The notes: a model not told the origin generated them from the sequence alone. A DNA stretch of 18,494 bases from Candidatus Coatesiibacteriota bacterium (GCA_016927185.1 JAFGND010000032.1:1-18494); one strand, 5' to 3'. Counted from the first letter of the stretch, positions 1-6,958 are shown. Program-made: numbers and translations.

Positions 1-1142
1 GAATAGATTGCACCTGAAGATGGCAGGGAGATGGACAAACGGGAGGAAAACGGATTGGGAGACGCTGATAGTGATTTTTCTGGAAGATTGGAAGCAGATT
101 CATTTTCCTTGAAACCACTGTAACCGTATGTTTCCAAGGCATAAAGATAATAATCGCCACTACCGATATAAACAACCCCTTCTGAAACAAATGGAGATGA
201 GACTACAACAGCACCAGTTTCATATTTCCATAACAACGATCCATCTGAAATTCTTACTGCATAAACATGCCAGTCATTACTTCCAAAATAAACAACTCCA
301 TCTGAGACACAAGGTGAAGTATCAATACGATAGTCTGCCTTAAATACCCATTTCAGGCTTCCGTTTGTGGCATTAAGTGCATACAGGTAACTATCCCAAC
401 CTCCAAAATAAACAACCCCTTCTGAGACACAGGGAGAGGATCTTACAAGATAACTTGTCTGGTATCTCCACTTTAAACTCCCATCTGAGCTGTTTAATGC
501 ATAGAGATAATGATCGTCGCTTCCTATATAAACAACTCCGTTAACTATACAGGGAGAGGATTCAATCCAGTTTCCAGTCTTATATCTCCATTTAAGAGTT
601 GCATCTGGGCAATTTATCGCATAAATATAACTATCATGACTCCCAACAAAAACTACTCCATCTGAGACACGAGGAGTAGTTTCAACAGCACTACCTGTTT
701 GATATCTCCATTTTAATGTACCATCTGAGCTGTTGATTGCAAAAACGTATCCATAATCATTTCCTATATAGACTACTCCATCTGAAATACAAGGAGATGA
801 GTCTATATCATTAACTGTTCTGTACCTCCATTTAAGACTTCCGTTTGAACAGTTCACTGCGTAAAGAAATGAATCCTCGCTTCCAAAGAAAACAACTCCT
901 CCTGAAACGCATGGAGTAGAGGTTACATACCAGGCAGCCTGGTATTTCCAGATGAAGCTTCCATCTATGCAATGCAACGCATATAAATTATGATCATTGC
1001 TTCCAACATAAACATTTCTGTTTGCAACACAAGGTGACGACCAGATTTCCCTGGTTGTCCTGTATCTCCATATCAAATCCCCTGGTGCTGATATAAGAAG
1101 ACTTGATAATATAAATATTAAAGTAACTAATAAAGTTTTCAT
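1..1142 (-). CDS. Secreted PQQ-type beta-propeller protein with C-terminal sorting domain (3' end cut by window edge)
   Basis: An uninterrupted minus-strand frame runs from ATG at 1140-1142 to the left edge, 380 codons without a stop. The start has a good ribosome binding site (AAAGGAG, 6 bases upstream) that overlaps the stop of the upstream paralog; the gap is 11 bases. Residues 1-19 form a signal peptide (MKTLLVTLIFILSSLLIS). Eight blades of about 40 residues follow, each with the pattern SSPCV-xxGVVYIGS-xDxYLYAxN-xxDGxLKWRYxT, the tryptophan-docking signature of PQQ-like propellers. The linker YSGFKEN leads into SASPNPFSSRLSISL, the opening of a T9SS type A-like sorting domain. By comparison with the neighbouring paralog about 40 residues are missing. 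No dehydrogenase catalytic domain is seen. The likely role is an extracellular or surface scaffold or binding protein; the ligand is unknown. The fold is certain, the function is not. Confidence 0.9.
   Translation of the reverse strand, partial: MKTLLVTLIFILSSLLISAPGDLIWRYRTTREIWSSPCVANRNVYVGSNDHNLYALHCIDGSFIWKYQAAWYVTSTPCVSGGVVFFGSEDSFLYAVNCSNGSLKWRYRTVNDIDSSPCISDGVVYIGNDYGYVFAINSSDGTLKWRYQTGSAVETTPRVSDGVVFVGSHDSYIYAINCPDATLKWRYKTGNWIESSPCIVNGVVYIGSDDHYLYALNSSDGSLKWRYQTSYLVRSSPCVSEGVVYFGGWDSYLYALNATNGSLKWVFKADYRIDTSPCVSDGVVYFGSNDWHVYAVRISDGSLLWKYETGAVVVSSPFVSEGVVYIGSGDYYLYALETYGYSGFKENESASNLPEKSLSASPNPFSSRLSISLPSSGAIY
140..1090 (-). repeat. 120-bp tandem coding repeats (eight propeller blades)
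   Basis: The motif TGGAxATAC (seen on the plus strand as tatctcca or similar) recurs at about 221, 341, 461, 581, 701, 821, 941 and 1061, an exact 120-base period. Each unit encodes one 40-residue blade. Copies are diverged at DNA level but in strict register, so this is an old in-frame amplification rather than a fresh array. Confidence 0.85.
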
Positions 1143-1153
1143 TTAACTCTCCT

Positions 1154-2428
1154 TTACCTTACCTTCACAACCCTCTTGCATTCCTTATCACTCTTCACTA
1201 TATATACTCCCTCTTTCCATTTGCTTGTATCAAGAAAGTGCTTGCCTTTATTCAATTTAATAATTAATTGTCCAGTCAATGAATAGACTGCCCCTGAAGA
1301 TTGCAAGAAAATAGATAAACGTGAGGAGAAGGGGTTAGGAGAAACTGAGAAGGATTTGGCTGGAATATAAGAAGCTGATTTATTATCCTTGAAACCAGTA
1401 TATCCATAAGTCTCTATAGCATAAATAAAACCATCATCACTACCAATAAAAACAACTCCTTCTGAAACACAAGGTGAAGATCTGACTGCCTTGCCTGTCT
1501 GATATCTCCAATTAAGTGTTCCTTGAGAAGAATTAATTGCATAAAGATAATGATCATCACTTCCTATATAAGCAATTCCTTTTGAAATACAAGGCGAAGA
1601 GTAAACTGGCAATCCAGTCTGGTATTTCCATTTAAGAGCTCCTTGTGAGCTGTTTATTGCATAAAGATTACTATCACCACTTCCTATATAAACCACTCCA
1701 TTTACAACGCAAGGAGAGGAGTGAATATAATCACCAGTTTTATATCTCCAATTAAGACTTCCATCAGAAGCTTCGATTGCATAAAGATAATTATCATCAC
1801 TTCCAATAAAAACGACACCATCTGATACAAATGGGGAAGATTGTATCCATTTATCTGTTTTATAACTCCATTTAACATTTCCATCTGTGCTGTTTATTGC
1901 GTAAATATAAGTATCACAACTGCCTATATAAATAACACCATCTGAAATAATAGGAGATGAACAGATGTTGTTACATGTCTGATATTTCCATTTGAGTGTT
2001 CCGTCACTATTGTTTAGCGAATAAAGAAAGCAATCATAACTACCTATATAAACAACTCCTTCTGATACACATGGTGAAGATATGACTGAGCAAGATGTCT
2101 GATATCTCCATTTCAGAGTTCCATCAGAAATGTTTATTGCATAAAGACTATTATCCTCACTACCAATATAGACAATTCCTTGTGAGACACAAGGTGAAGA
2201 ATATGAAATAGATCTTCCTGTCTTATATTTCCACTTAATTGTACCAGACGAGTAGTTTATTGCATAGATATAATTATCCCAGCTACCAACATAAACAACT
2301 CCATCTGAGACACAAGGAGAGGAGTAAACTGGTAGCTTGGTTTGATACTTCCATATCAAATCACCTGGATTTGAAAAAAGCAGATTAGAAAAAGACAATA
2401 AAACTATAAATAATACAAATGTTTTCAT
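1154..2428 (-). CDS. Secreted eight-bladed PQQ-type beta-propeller protein with T9SS-like sorting domain
   Basis: This 424-residue protein starts with a signal peptide (MKTFVLFIVLLSFSNLLFS). Eight repeats of 40-41 residues follow (about residues 25-345), each carrying SSPxV, GVVYIGS, YAIN and DGxLKWxYQT elements typical of PQQ-like/WD-type propeller blades. The C-terminal ~80 residues contain a linker YTGFKDN, then SVSPNPFSSRL and a tail ending GVYIVKSDKECKRVVKVR, which fits a Por/T9SS type A C-terminal sorting domain. The protein is therefore probably exported across the outer membrane and anchored or released. AAGGAAGG lies 6 bases before ATG. It sits 24 bases downstream of the small sorting-domain gene and 11 bases upstream of its own paralog, so the three probably form one operon. 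Nothing identifies an enzymatic activity; ligand or carbohydrate binding, or a structural role, are possible. Confidence 0.92.
   Translation of the reverse strand: MKTFVLFIVLLSFSNLLFSNPGDLIWKYQTKLPVYSSPCVSDGVVYVGSWDNYIYAINYSSGTIKWKYKTGRSISYSSPCVSQGIVYIGSEDNSLYAINISDGTLKWRYQTSCSVISSPCVSEGVVYIGSYDCFLYSLNNSDGTLKWKYQTCNNICSSPIISDGVIYIGSCDTYIYAINSTDGNVKWSYKTDKWIQSSPFVSDGVVFIGSDDNYLYAIEASDGSLNWRYKTGDYIHSSPCVVNGVVYIGSGDSNLYAINSSQGALKWKYQTGLPVYSSPCISKGIAYIGSDDHYLYAINSSQGTLNWRYQTGKAVRSSPCVSEGVVFIGSDDGFIYAIETYGYTGFKDNKSASYIPAKSFSVSPNPFSSRLSIFLQSSGAVYSLTGQLIIKLNKGKHFLDTSKWKEGVYIVKSDKECKRVVKVR
1420..2350 (-). repeat. 120-bp tandem coding repeats (eight propeller blades, second gene)
   Basis: The blade motif recurs every 120 bases (about 1501, 1621, 1741, 1861, 1981, 2101), with one unit extended by a codon near 2220 (residues RSISYSSP). 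It encodes the eight blades of the second propeller gene. Adjacent C-terminal blades share the variant INSSQG, hinting at local blade duplication. Confidence 0.85.
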
Positions 2429-2452
2429 TTCAACCTTCCTTTCTGTTTATCT

Positions 2453-3007
2453 CTAGCTCATCACTACAATCTTCCTTACATCCCTTCTCTCATGATTTGC
2501 AATAAGTTCTATTATATATACTCCTGAAGAGAGGTTAAGTTTGTTATTTATCACTGTTATGTATCTGCCTTGTTTCCTGTTTCCTTCAAAGATCTTCCCG
2601 ATAAATCTTCCAGTAATATCATAGCAGTTCAGCTCTACCTGAGAATCATCAGACAGTTCATACTTTATATATGAGCTGGTTCTCTCTAGTAAAGGATTAG
2701 GATAAATGCTAAGAATCCTGCTCTTCTTTGGGGGGACTTCTGAAACTGCTGTCCTGTTATCCGAAAATCCTGTCTTTTGTTCATATTCTACCAGAAGCTT
2801 TATCGTGCATATTGCCTTTATTGATTTTGTATTCCAGAATGGTTCTATCTCTATCCTGTAATGCTTTACATCAATATTTGTGAAACCAAGATTGATGTTG
2901 GGAGTAAGATATCTGTTTGAAATCCCTGAGTATGAAAGCTGCTCAGAACCCAGATTTATTTCTGAAAATAGTACAATTATAATGATAATATAATAGAACA
3001 TTTTCAC
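2453..3007 (-). CDS. Small secreted protein: M1-peptidase-like N-terminal stub joined to a T9SS-like sorting domain
   Basis: This is a 184-residue protein. A hydrophobic N-terminus (FYYIIIIIVLFSEINLGS) acts as signal peptide. I prefer the GTG start at 3007 because it supplies the positive n-region MKM; the alternative is ATG at 3001. Neither has a convincing ribosome binding site. Residues about 43-75 (NIDVKHYRIEIEPFWNTKSI and the following strand) resemble the first strands of the M1 aminopeptidase N-terminal domain, but no HEXXH zinc site follows. Instead a linker KTGFSDN leads to a sorting domain from about residue 98 (SIYPNPLLE, YDITGRFIG, LSSGVYIIEL, RDVRKIVVMS). This arrangement suggests either an internally deleted peptidase or a short secreted protein of unknown role. 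It is first in the likely operon with the two propellers. The sorting domain is confident; the M1 resemblance is tentative. Confidence 0.82.
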   Translation of the reverse strand: MKMFYYIIIIIVLFSEINLGSEQLSYSGISNRYLTPNINLGFTNIDVKHYRIEIEPFWNTKSIKAICTIKLLVEYEQKTGFSDNRTAVSEVPPKKSRILSIYPNPLLERTSSYIKYELSDDSQVELNCYDITGRFIGKIFEGNRKQGRYITVINNKLNLSSGVYIIELIANHERRDVRKIVVMS

Positions 3008-3017
3008 TGTTTAATAC

Positions 3018-3047
3018 TTTGTACCTTTACTGATTAGTAATTGTCAA
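3018..3047 (-). promoter_or_regulatory. Candidate sigma70-type promoter for the three secreted-protein genes
   Basis: On the minus strand TTGACA (3047-3042) is followed after 18 bases by TACAAA (3023-3018). Initiation would fall near 3011, leaving an unusually short leader before the GTG (3007) or ATG (3001). The -10 box is only 4/6, so the call is tentative. Confidence 0.35.
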
Positions 3048-3129
3048 GCAAAAACTTTTTGGCAGGACAGACAAATATTCAGGAAATCATGAACTGACTT
3101 TTCAATTTCAATCTCATGGATGAAAAACA

Positions 3130-3158
3130 TTGACTTTTTTTGATAAATCCTTATATTA
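3130..3158 (+). promoter_or_regulatory. Candidate sigma70-type promoter for the Gly-Thr repeat protein and DUF362 gene
   Basis: TTGACT (3130-3135), a 16-base T-rich spacer, then TATATT (3152-3157) fit a housekeeping promoter. Transcription would begin near 3164, about 38 bases before the chosen ATG at 3202, leaving room for the AGGGAG ribosome binding site at 3191-3196. Confidence 0.5.
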
Positions 3159-3201
3159 ACTTCATGATTTAAATTATCACTTCTAAATGAAGGGAGAAAA
3201 C

Positions 3202-3831
3202 ATGAAAAAATCCAATTATCTAATCCTGCTGATAGTTCTTATAACAGGATCAATGCTTGTTTATAATTGCGGAGAAGATACAACTGATGATGGAACAGGT
3301 ACAGGGACTGGTACGGGAACAGCAACTGGTACAGGTACGGGAACTGGAACAGGCACTGGCACAGGGACAGGTTGCGACAAGACCGCAAGTGAGCTTATAC
3401 CTGAAGACAATGAGCTCAGCGGATGGACACGCGATGGAGAAATGCAGCATGCAAAGAACCAGAGTGAACTGGAAGAGATTATAGACGGTGAAGCTCCCAT
3501 ATATATGGAACATGGCTTCAAGGAACTTGCACAGCAGAATTTCAAGGGAACATTCAACCAGGAAACTGCAGATCTTGAAGTCTGGGTGTATGACCAGGGA
3601 ACAAGGACTAATGCAACTTCTCTTTATAATGATATTGATCACCAGGGTTGCACTGAATGGACAGATGAAAATGCAGGGGAAGAGGCAAGATACAACCAGA
3701 ATACAGGCAATTCAATACTGGAGTTCCATCAGGAACAATTCTATATAAAAGTAATCCTGAATGGATACGACAATGAAGAAGCATTGAATGTAATAAAGCT
3801 ATTTGCCAAAAATATCTCTAGTAAGTTTTAA
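3202..3831 (+). CDS. Envelope (probable lipo)protein with Gly-Thr repeat linker and DUF6599-like domain
   Basis: I start this gene at ATG 3202 because AGGGAG sits 5 bases before it; an in-frame ATG at 3187 lies ahead of that site and lacks its own. The 209-residue product has a hydrophobic signal (residues 4-20) followed by Cys23 in the context LVYNC. That is a non-standard lipobox, so lipidation is likely but not certain. Residues 31-57 are a Gly-Thr dipeptide repeat, probably a flexible spacer off the membrane. The folded part (about 58-209) contains ELSGWTRDG, a GEAPIYMEHGF motif and LEVWVYDQGT...ATSLYND, resembling DUF6599 (usually INGxAxxYxxYGF, ...VEIYDM...). Its function is unknown. 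Cys58 and Cys150 could pair. Its stop overlaps the ribosome binding site of the DUF362 gene, so the two are probably co-transcribed and may act together outside the cytoplasm. Confidence 0.85.
   Translation: MKKSNYLILLIVLITGSMLVYNCGEDTTDDGTGTGTGTGTATGTGTGTGTGTGTGTGCDKTASELIPEDNELSGWTRDGEMQHAKNQSELEEIIDGEAPIYMEHGFKELAQQNFKGTFNQETADLEVWVYDQGTRTNATSLYNDIDHQGCTEWTDENAGEEARYNQNTGNSILEFHQEQFYIKVILNGYDNEEALNVIKLFAKNISSKF
3292..3372 (+). repeat. Six-base in-frame repeat encoding a Gly-Thr tract
   Basis: Thirteen consecutive GGN-ACN units, one changed to GCA-ACT, encode (GT)5-AT-(GT)7-G. Wobble bases vary, so it is not a pure microsatellite. Unit gain or loss would keep the frame. Confidence 0.9.
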
Positions 3832-3841
3832 GGAGGATATT

Positions 3842-4756
3842 ATGACAGATATGAACAGAAGGGATTTCCTGAAGATAGGAGCAACTGCAGGAGTTGCAAT
3901 GGGATTGGGAATTCCCAGCCTGCTTAAGGCAGCATCAACTTATGATCTGGCAGTTGTTACAGGAAAAGCAGAAGATGCAGTAAACAAAGCCGTAAAGTTA
4001 CTTGGAGGGTGGTCTGCATTCATAAGCTCTGGTGAGAAAGTGCTTATAAAACCGAACATCTCGTTCCCGCAGGATCCTTCGGTAGGTGCAACAACAAGTC
4101 CTGAAGTGATTGCGGCGGTAGTCAAGGGATGCCTTTCAGCTGGTGCCAGCAAGATAATAATTGCGGACTATCCATTGAGAAGCCCAGAAGCATGTTTTCA
4201 GAAATCCAAAATAGAGCAGATAACTGCATTGTCTAATAAAGTGATGGCTTTCCCCTCAACAAGACAAAGCATGTACGAAGAATATGAAGTGAAAAATGGC
4301 AAGTCGCTTAAAAGCGTGGAAATGCTTAAGATGTACAATAAATGCGAAAGAATGATACTTGTGCCTACCGCCAAGTCTCATAGTGCTTCAGGAGTGAGTT
4401 TTACCTTGAAGGGGAATATGGGATTGATATGGAACAGGCATACATTCCACAGGGATCTTGATTTGTCGCAAGCAATTGCGGATTTATATTCCATTATTAA
4501 TGTGACACTCGTTATAATGGATGCAACGAGAGCATTGATGACAGGAGGACCCGGTGGACCTGGTCAATTGAAAAAACTTGATACTATAATTGCTGGAACT
4601 GATCCCATTGCTGTTGATTCATACACAACAAGCCTTGTTCCATGGTACGGAAAATCATTAACAGGTGCTAATGTTCCTCATATCTATAAAGCTTATCAAT
4701 TTGGTTATGGCAAGATAGATACAAGGAAAATGAATATCGCCAAGTCAACTGCATAA
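3842..4756 (+). CDS. Tat-exported DUF362 family protein
   Basis: The start is ATG 3842, with AGGAGG at 3831-3836 directly overlapping the upstream stop. The upstream in-frame ATG at 3803 lies inside the previous gene. The 304-residue product opens with a twin-arginine signal: MNRRDFLKIG (Arg6-Arg7), then a hydrophobic, Ala/Gly-rich stretch ending LLKA. The rest matches DUF362: KVLIKPNISF, a TSPEVIAAVVKGCLSAGASKIIIAD segment, VPTAKSH, SFTLKGNMGLIW, and near the C-terminus TIIAGTDPIAVDSYTTSL. Some DUF362 proteins carry an extra ferredoxin domain; this one does not. The family has no generally assigned reaction. Tat export implies folding in the cytoplasm, perhaps with a cofactor, which is inference. 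It is paired with the DUF6599-like envelope protein. Confidence 0.92.
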   Translation: MTDMNRRDFLKIGATAGVAMGLGIPSLLKAASTYDLAVVTGKAEDAVNKAVKLLGGWSAFISSGEKVLIKPNISFPQDPSVGATTSPEVIAAVVKGCLSAGASKIIIADYPLRSPEACFQKSKIEQITALSNKVMAFPSTRQSMYEEYEVKNGKSLKSVEMLKMYNKCERMILVPTAKSHSASGVSFTLKGNMGLIWNRHTFHRDLDLSQAIADLYSIINVTLVIMDATRALMTGGPGGPGQLKKLDTIIAGTDPIAVDSYTTSLVPWYGKSLTGANVPHIYKAYQFGYGKIDTRKMNIAKSTA

Positions 4757-4768
4757 TGATTATAATTC

Positions 4769-4797
4769 AGAAATCCCTGTTTATAACAGGGATTTCT
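4769..4797. terminator. Bidirectional hairpin terminator between convergent genes
   Basis: A perfect 11-bp stem, AGAAATCCCTG (4769-4779) with CAGGGATTTCT (4787-4797) and a 7-base loop, lies between the DUF362 stop (4756) and the stop of the minus-strand cyclic-nucleotide-binding gene (4801). The U-rich tail is weak in both directions. Confidence 0.75.
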
Positions 4798-4800
4798 ATA

Positions 4801-5250
4801 TTAGTGTCCATGATAGTTGTTTCTAACTCTCTCTGAAAGTATCCTTATCAAGCTTTTCAGGATTTTTACGGTAAGTTTTGGATTTTCCTCTTCAAGCATC
4901 TTGAATGCATCATTGCTTAGAAACAGGAGATCTGCTTTCCAAATGGCAACAACGCTTGCAGATCTTGTATGGCCATTTATCATTGCCATCTCCCCTACTA
5001 TTGCTCCCCTGTTAAGGAAAGATATAGTTTCAGGCTCATCAGTGTCTATTCCTTTTATCACTTGAAGTCTTCCATTCTGGAGAAAGAACAATCCTGTTGA
5101 TTTCTGCCCTTCCCTGAAAAGGAACTGACCTTCTTCCACAGTAATCCATGTAAGGAAACCAGAGAAAACGGATAGTTCATCATCATCCAGATACTGGAAA
5201 ATAGGCAAATGCTTTATAAACACGATCATTTCTGATGAAGTAGGTTTCAT
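4801..5250 (-). CDS. Stand-alone cyclic-nucleotide-binding (CNB/cap_ED) domain protein
   Basis: This 149-residue protein is a single CNB fold. An N-terminal helix (LPIFQYLDDDEL) leads into beta strands with EEGQFLFREGQ and GLFFLQNGRLQV. The phosphate-binding cassette GAIVGEMAMINGHTRSASV has Gly86-Glu87 and Arg96, the residues expected to hold the ribose and cyclic phosphate. A C-terminal helix follows. No helix-turn-helix, kinase, or membrane segment is present, so it is not a CRP-type transcription factor; it may sense a cyclic nucleotide and act on a partner protein. Its ATG overlaps the upstream reductase stop as ATGA, and AAAGGGAG lies 6 bases before it, so translation is probably coupled. 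Its partner may therefore be the reductase, which is inference. Confidence 0.9.
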   Translation of the reverse strand: MKPTSSEMIVFIKHLPIFQYLDDDELSVFSGFLTWITVEEGQFLFREGQKSTGLFFLQNGRLQVIKGIDTDEPETISFLNRGAIVGEMAMINGHTRSASVVAIWKADLLFLSNDAFKMLEEENPKLTVKILKSLIRILSERVRNNYHGH

Positions 5251-6326
5251 TTATTCTCCCTTTCACTACATCTCAATCCTCTCGGACTGAAGCATTTGTT
5301 GCATGATATACACTTTGATTTTATAGCTGCCTCCTTGAATTTTTTAACAAGGTCTGGTTCCCTGATGAATGGCCTGCAAAGGCTTATGAAGTCAGCTTCT
5401 CCAGATCTAAGCACCTGATCCATGAATGCAAGCGTCCTGAAACCACCTGCCACAGCAAGAGGTATGGAGATATTTTTCTTTATGAATGCTGCCTGCTTCC
5501 TGAAGTATCCTTCGTCAATAAGGCTGTTTATGTTCTGCCTTATTGTTGGTATTGTTGATTCAGACATCCCTCCTGATATTTCAACAAAATCAAGACCAGC
5601 TTCTTCCATAAGTTTTATTGTTTCAAGTGATTGCTCGAGTTTCAATCCATCTTCCCTGAAATCCTCGCAATTAACCTTGGCAGATACAATGAACTTGCCT
5701 TTGATTTCTTTCCTTATGCCTTTTATTATATTAATGATTATCCTGCTTCTTTTCTCCTGATTGCCACCATATTCATCAGTTCTGATGTTTGTATAAGGAG
5801 ACATGAACTGGCTTAGCAAGTATCCATGTGCAGCATGAAGCTGGATTCCATGAAAACCAGCTTGCTTGCATCTCTTAGCAGCATCAATGAAAGCTCTTAT
5901 AACCATTTCAATTTCCTCAATGTTCATTGCTTTTGGTTCTGTTTTATAGACACTATCATTTACTGCAGAAGATGACCAAACAGGACCTGGATTTACCTTA
6001 GCTCTTACCTGCCTTCCCCCATGAACTATCTGACATAAGAAAAGTGATTTCCCTTTCCTTATTGTTTCAGTAACTGGTTTCCAGAAAGGGATGAGCTCAT
6101 CGCTGTAAATCCCAGCTTGTCCGTTTGTTGATTTCCCATTCGGTAAAACATAAGCATAGCCTGATATTATGATACCAATTTCTGAATTTCTCAGCTCATC
6201 ATATAATTCAACCATTATTGCTGTTGGTTTCCCAACTTCATCTGACATATATTCGCAAGCAGCAGATTTAACTAATCTGTTGATTGCAGTGAATCTCTTG
6301 AAAGTGACTGGATTGAAGATAATCAT
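5247..6326 (-). CDS. NADH:flavin oxidoreductase, old yellow enzyme family, with C-terminal Cys cluster
   Basis: This FMN-dependent TIM-barrel ene-reductase-type protein has 359 residues from ATG 6326; a TTG at 6341 or 6335 is an alternative, since AAGG lies upstream of those. Family landmarks are FNPVTFKRF and GKPTAIMVELYDEL near the N-terminus, GYAYVLPNGKS, QIVHGGRQ, the catalytic-site His pair in QLHAAHGYLLSQFMSPYTN (His164, His167), DEYGG, and AGGFRTL for FMN phosphate binding. Near the C-terminus CISCNKCF...RC (C-x2-C-x2-C-x7-C, residues 339-353) could bind an Fe-S cluster, as in 2,4-dienoyl-CoA reductase-like members. The additional FAD/NADPH domains of dienoyl-CoA reductase are absent. 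The substrate is unknown; an activated alkene is expected for the family. It is co-transcribed with the downstream CNB module and divergent from a second one. Confidence 0.93.
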   Translation of the reverse strand: MIIFNPVTFKRFTAINRLVKSAACEYMSDEVGKPTAIMVELYDELRNSEIGIIISGYAYVLPNGKSTNGQAGIYSDELIPFWKPVTETIRKGKSLFLCQIVHGGRQVRAKVNPGPVWSSSAVNDSVYKTEPKAMNIEEIEMVIRAFIDAAKRCKQAGFHGIQLHAAHGYLLSQFMSPYTNIRTDEYGGNQEKRSRIIINIIKGIRKEIKGKFIVSAKVNCEDFREDGLKLEQSLETIKLMEEAGLDFVEISGGMSESTIPTIRQNINSLIDEGYFRKQAAFIKKNISIPLAVAGGFRTLAFMDQVLRSGEADFISLCRPFIREPDLVKKFKEAAIKSKCISCNKCFSPRGLRCSERENK

Positions 6327-6398
6327 TTCATTCAAAAGCAAAAACCTTATTAGATTTGATTTTAGTCAAGAGCTGAATTCATGAATAATGGAAAAATC

Positions 6399-6424
6399 TT
6401 GACATAATGCAAATACTATATAAC
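6399..6424 (+). promoter_or_regulatory. Weak promoter candidate for the second CNB gene
   Basis: TTGACA (6399-6404) and TATAAC (6419-6424) are individually good boxes, but their spacing is 14 bases, shorter than the usual 16-18. It lies in the divergent gap between the reductase and the CNB gene, 31 bases before the chosen ATG. Confidence 0.3.
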
Positions 6425-6454
6425 AAGATGATACAGTCTAAAACAAGGAGTTTT

Positions 6455-6958
6455 ATGGAGACAGTCTTGAATAACAATCTAGAGATTTTCAAGTACTTAA
6501 CTGAAAATGAAATAAAAAGTCTGGCTGGAGTTTTTAAACTCAGGACATATCAGTCTGGAGAAATAGTTTTCAGGGAAGGAGATGCAGGGGAATCTCTTTT
6601 CATTGTTCTGAATGGAAAAATAAAAATACTGGGGCAGAAAGAGCTTTATAATGATGAAGAAGCAAAAAATGAATCTCAGGAAATACTGCTGAATGAAATT
6701 CTCAAAGGGAGAACCTTTGGTGAAATGGCATTGCTTGACAAGAAGCCAAGATGCGCATCTGCTATTGCAGCAGTTACTTCAGAGGTTCTTGAGCTGACAA
6801 GAGCTGACTTCATAAATCTTTCGGATAGCAATCCAGTAATATCCAATAAAATATACAGAGCACTCGGTGAGCTACTCTCGCTAAAGGCAAGAAAGATAAC
6901 GGAGGCATTCAAGTCAGATCTTACCAAATACTTGAAGGAATTCCTTCTCTGGATATAA
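6455..6958 (+). CDS. Second stand-alone cyclic-nucleotide-binding domain protein
   Basis: ATG 6455 is chosen because AAGGAG (6445-6450) precedes it; an upstream in-frame ATG at 6407 falls inside the likely promoter. The 167-residue protein has a CNB fold: LEIFKYLTENEI, SGEIVFREGDAGESLFIVLNG, and the cassette TFGEMALLDKKPRCASA with Gly89-Glu90 and Arg99 intact, which is closer to the cAMP-type consensus than the first module. An acidic insert (about 65-75, NDEEAKNESQE) lies before the cassette. A C-terminal helical tail (about 130-167) has no recognisable DNA-binding motif. It is transcribed divergently from the reductase/CNB pair. A role as a ligand-responsive regulator of a neighbouring enzyme is plausible but unproven. 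Confidence 0.9.
   Translation: METVLNNNLEIFKYLTENEIKSLAGVFKLRTYQSGEIVFREGDAGESLFIVLNGKIKILGQKELYNDEEAKNESQEILLNEILKGRTFGEMALLDKKPRCASAIAAVTSEVLELTRADFINLSDSNPVISNKIYRALGELLSLKARKITEAFKSDLTKYLKEFLLWI

Noticed and set aside
128-343. Plus-strand open frame within the first propeller gene
   Set aside because: It is antisense to the blade repeats and has repeat-driven composition without protein-like features; the minus-strand frame explains the region.
140-2350. 120-base repeats as a CRISPR or mobile array
   Set aside because: The repeats are coding, in frame, diverged and explained by propeller blades; there are no spacers of constant length between identical repeats.
2453-3007. Pseudogene call for the M1-like stub protein
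   Set aside because: The frame is intact with signal peptide and complete sorting domain, so a functional short protein cannot be excluded; it is kept as a CDS with a note.
3261-3557. Minus-strand frame rich in Pro-Val repeats
   Set aside because: It is the mirror of the Gly-Thr coding repeat; the plus frame has signal peptide, ribosome binding site and domain similarity.
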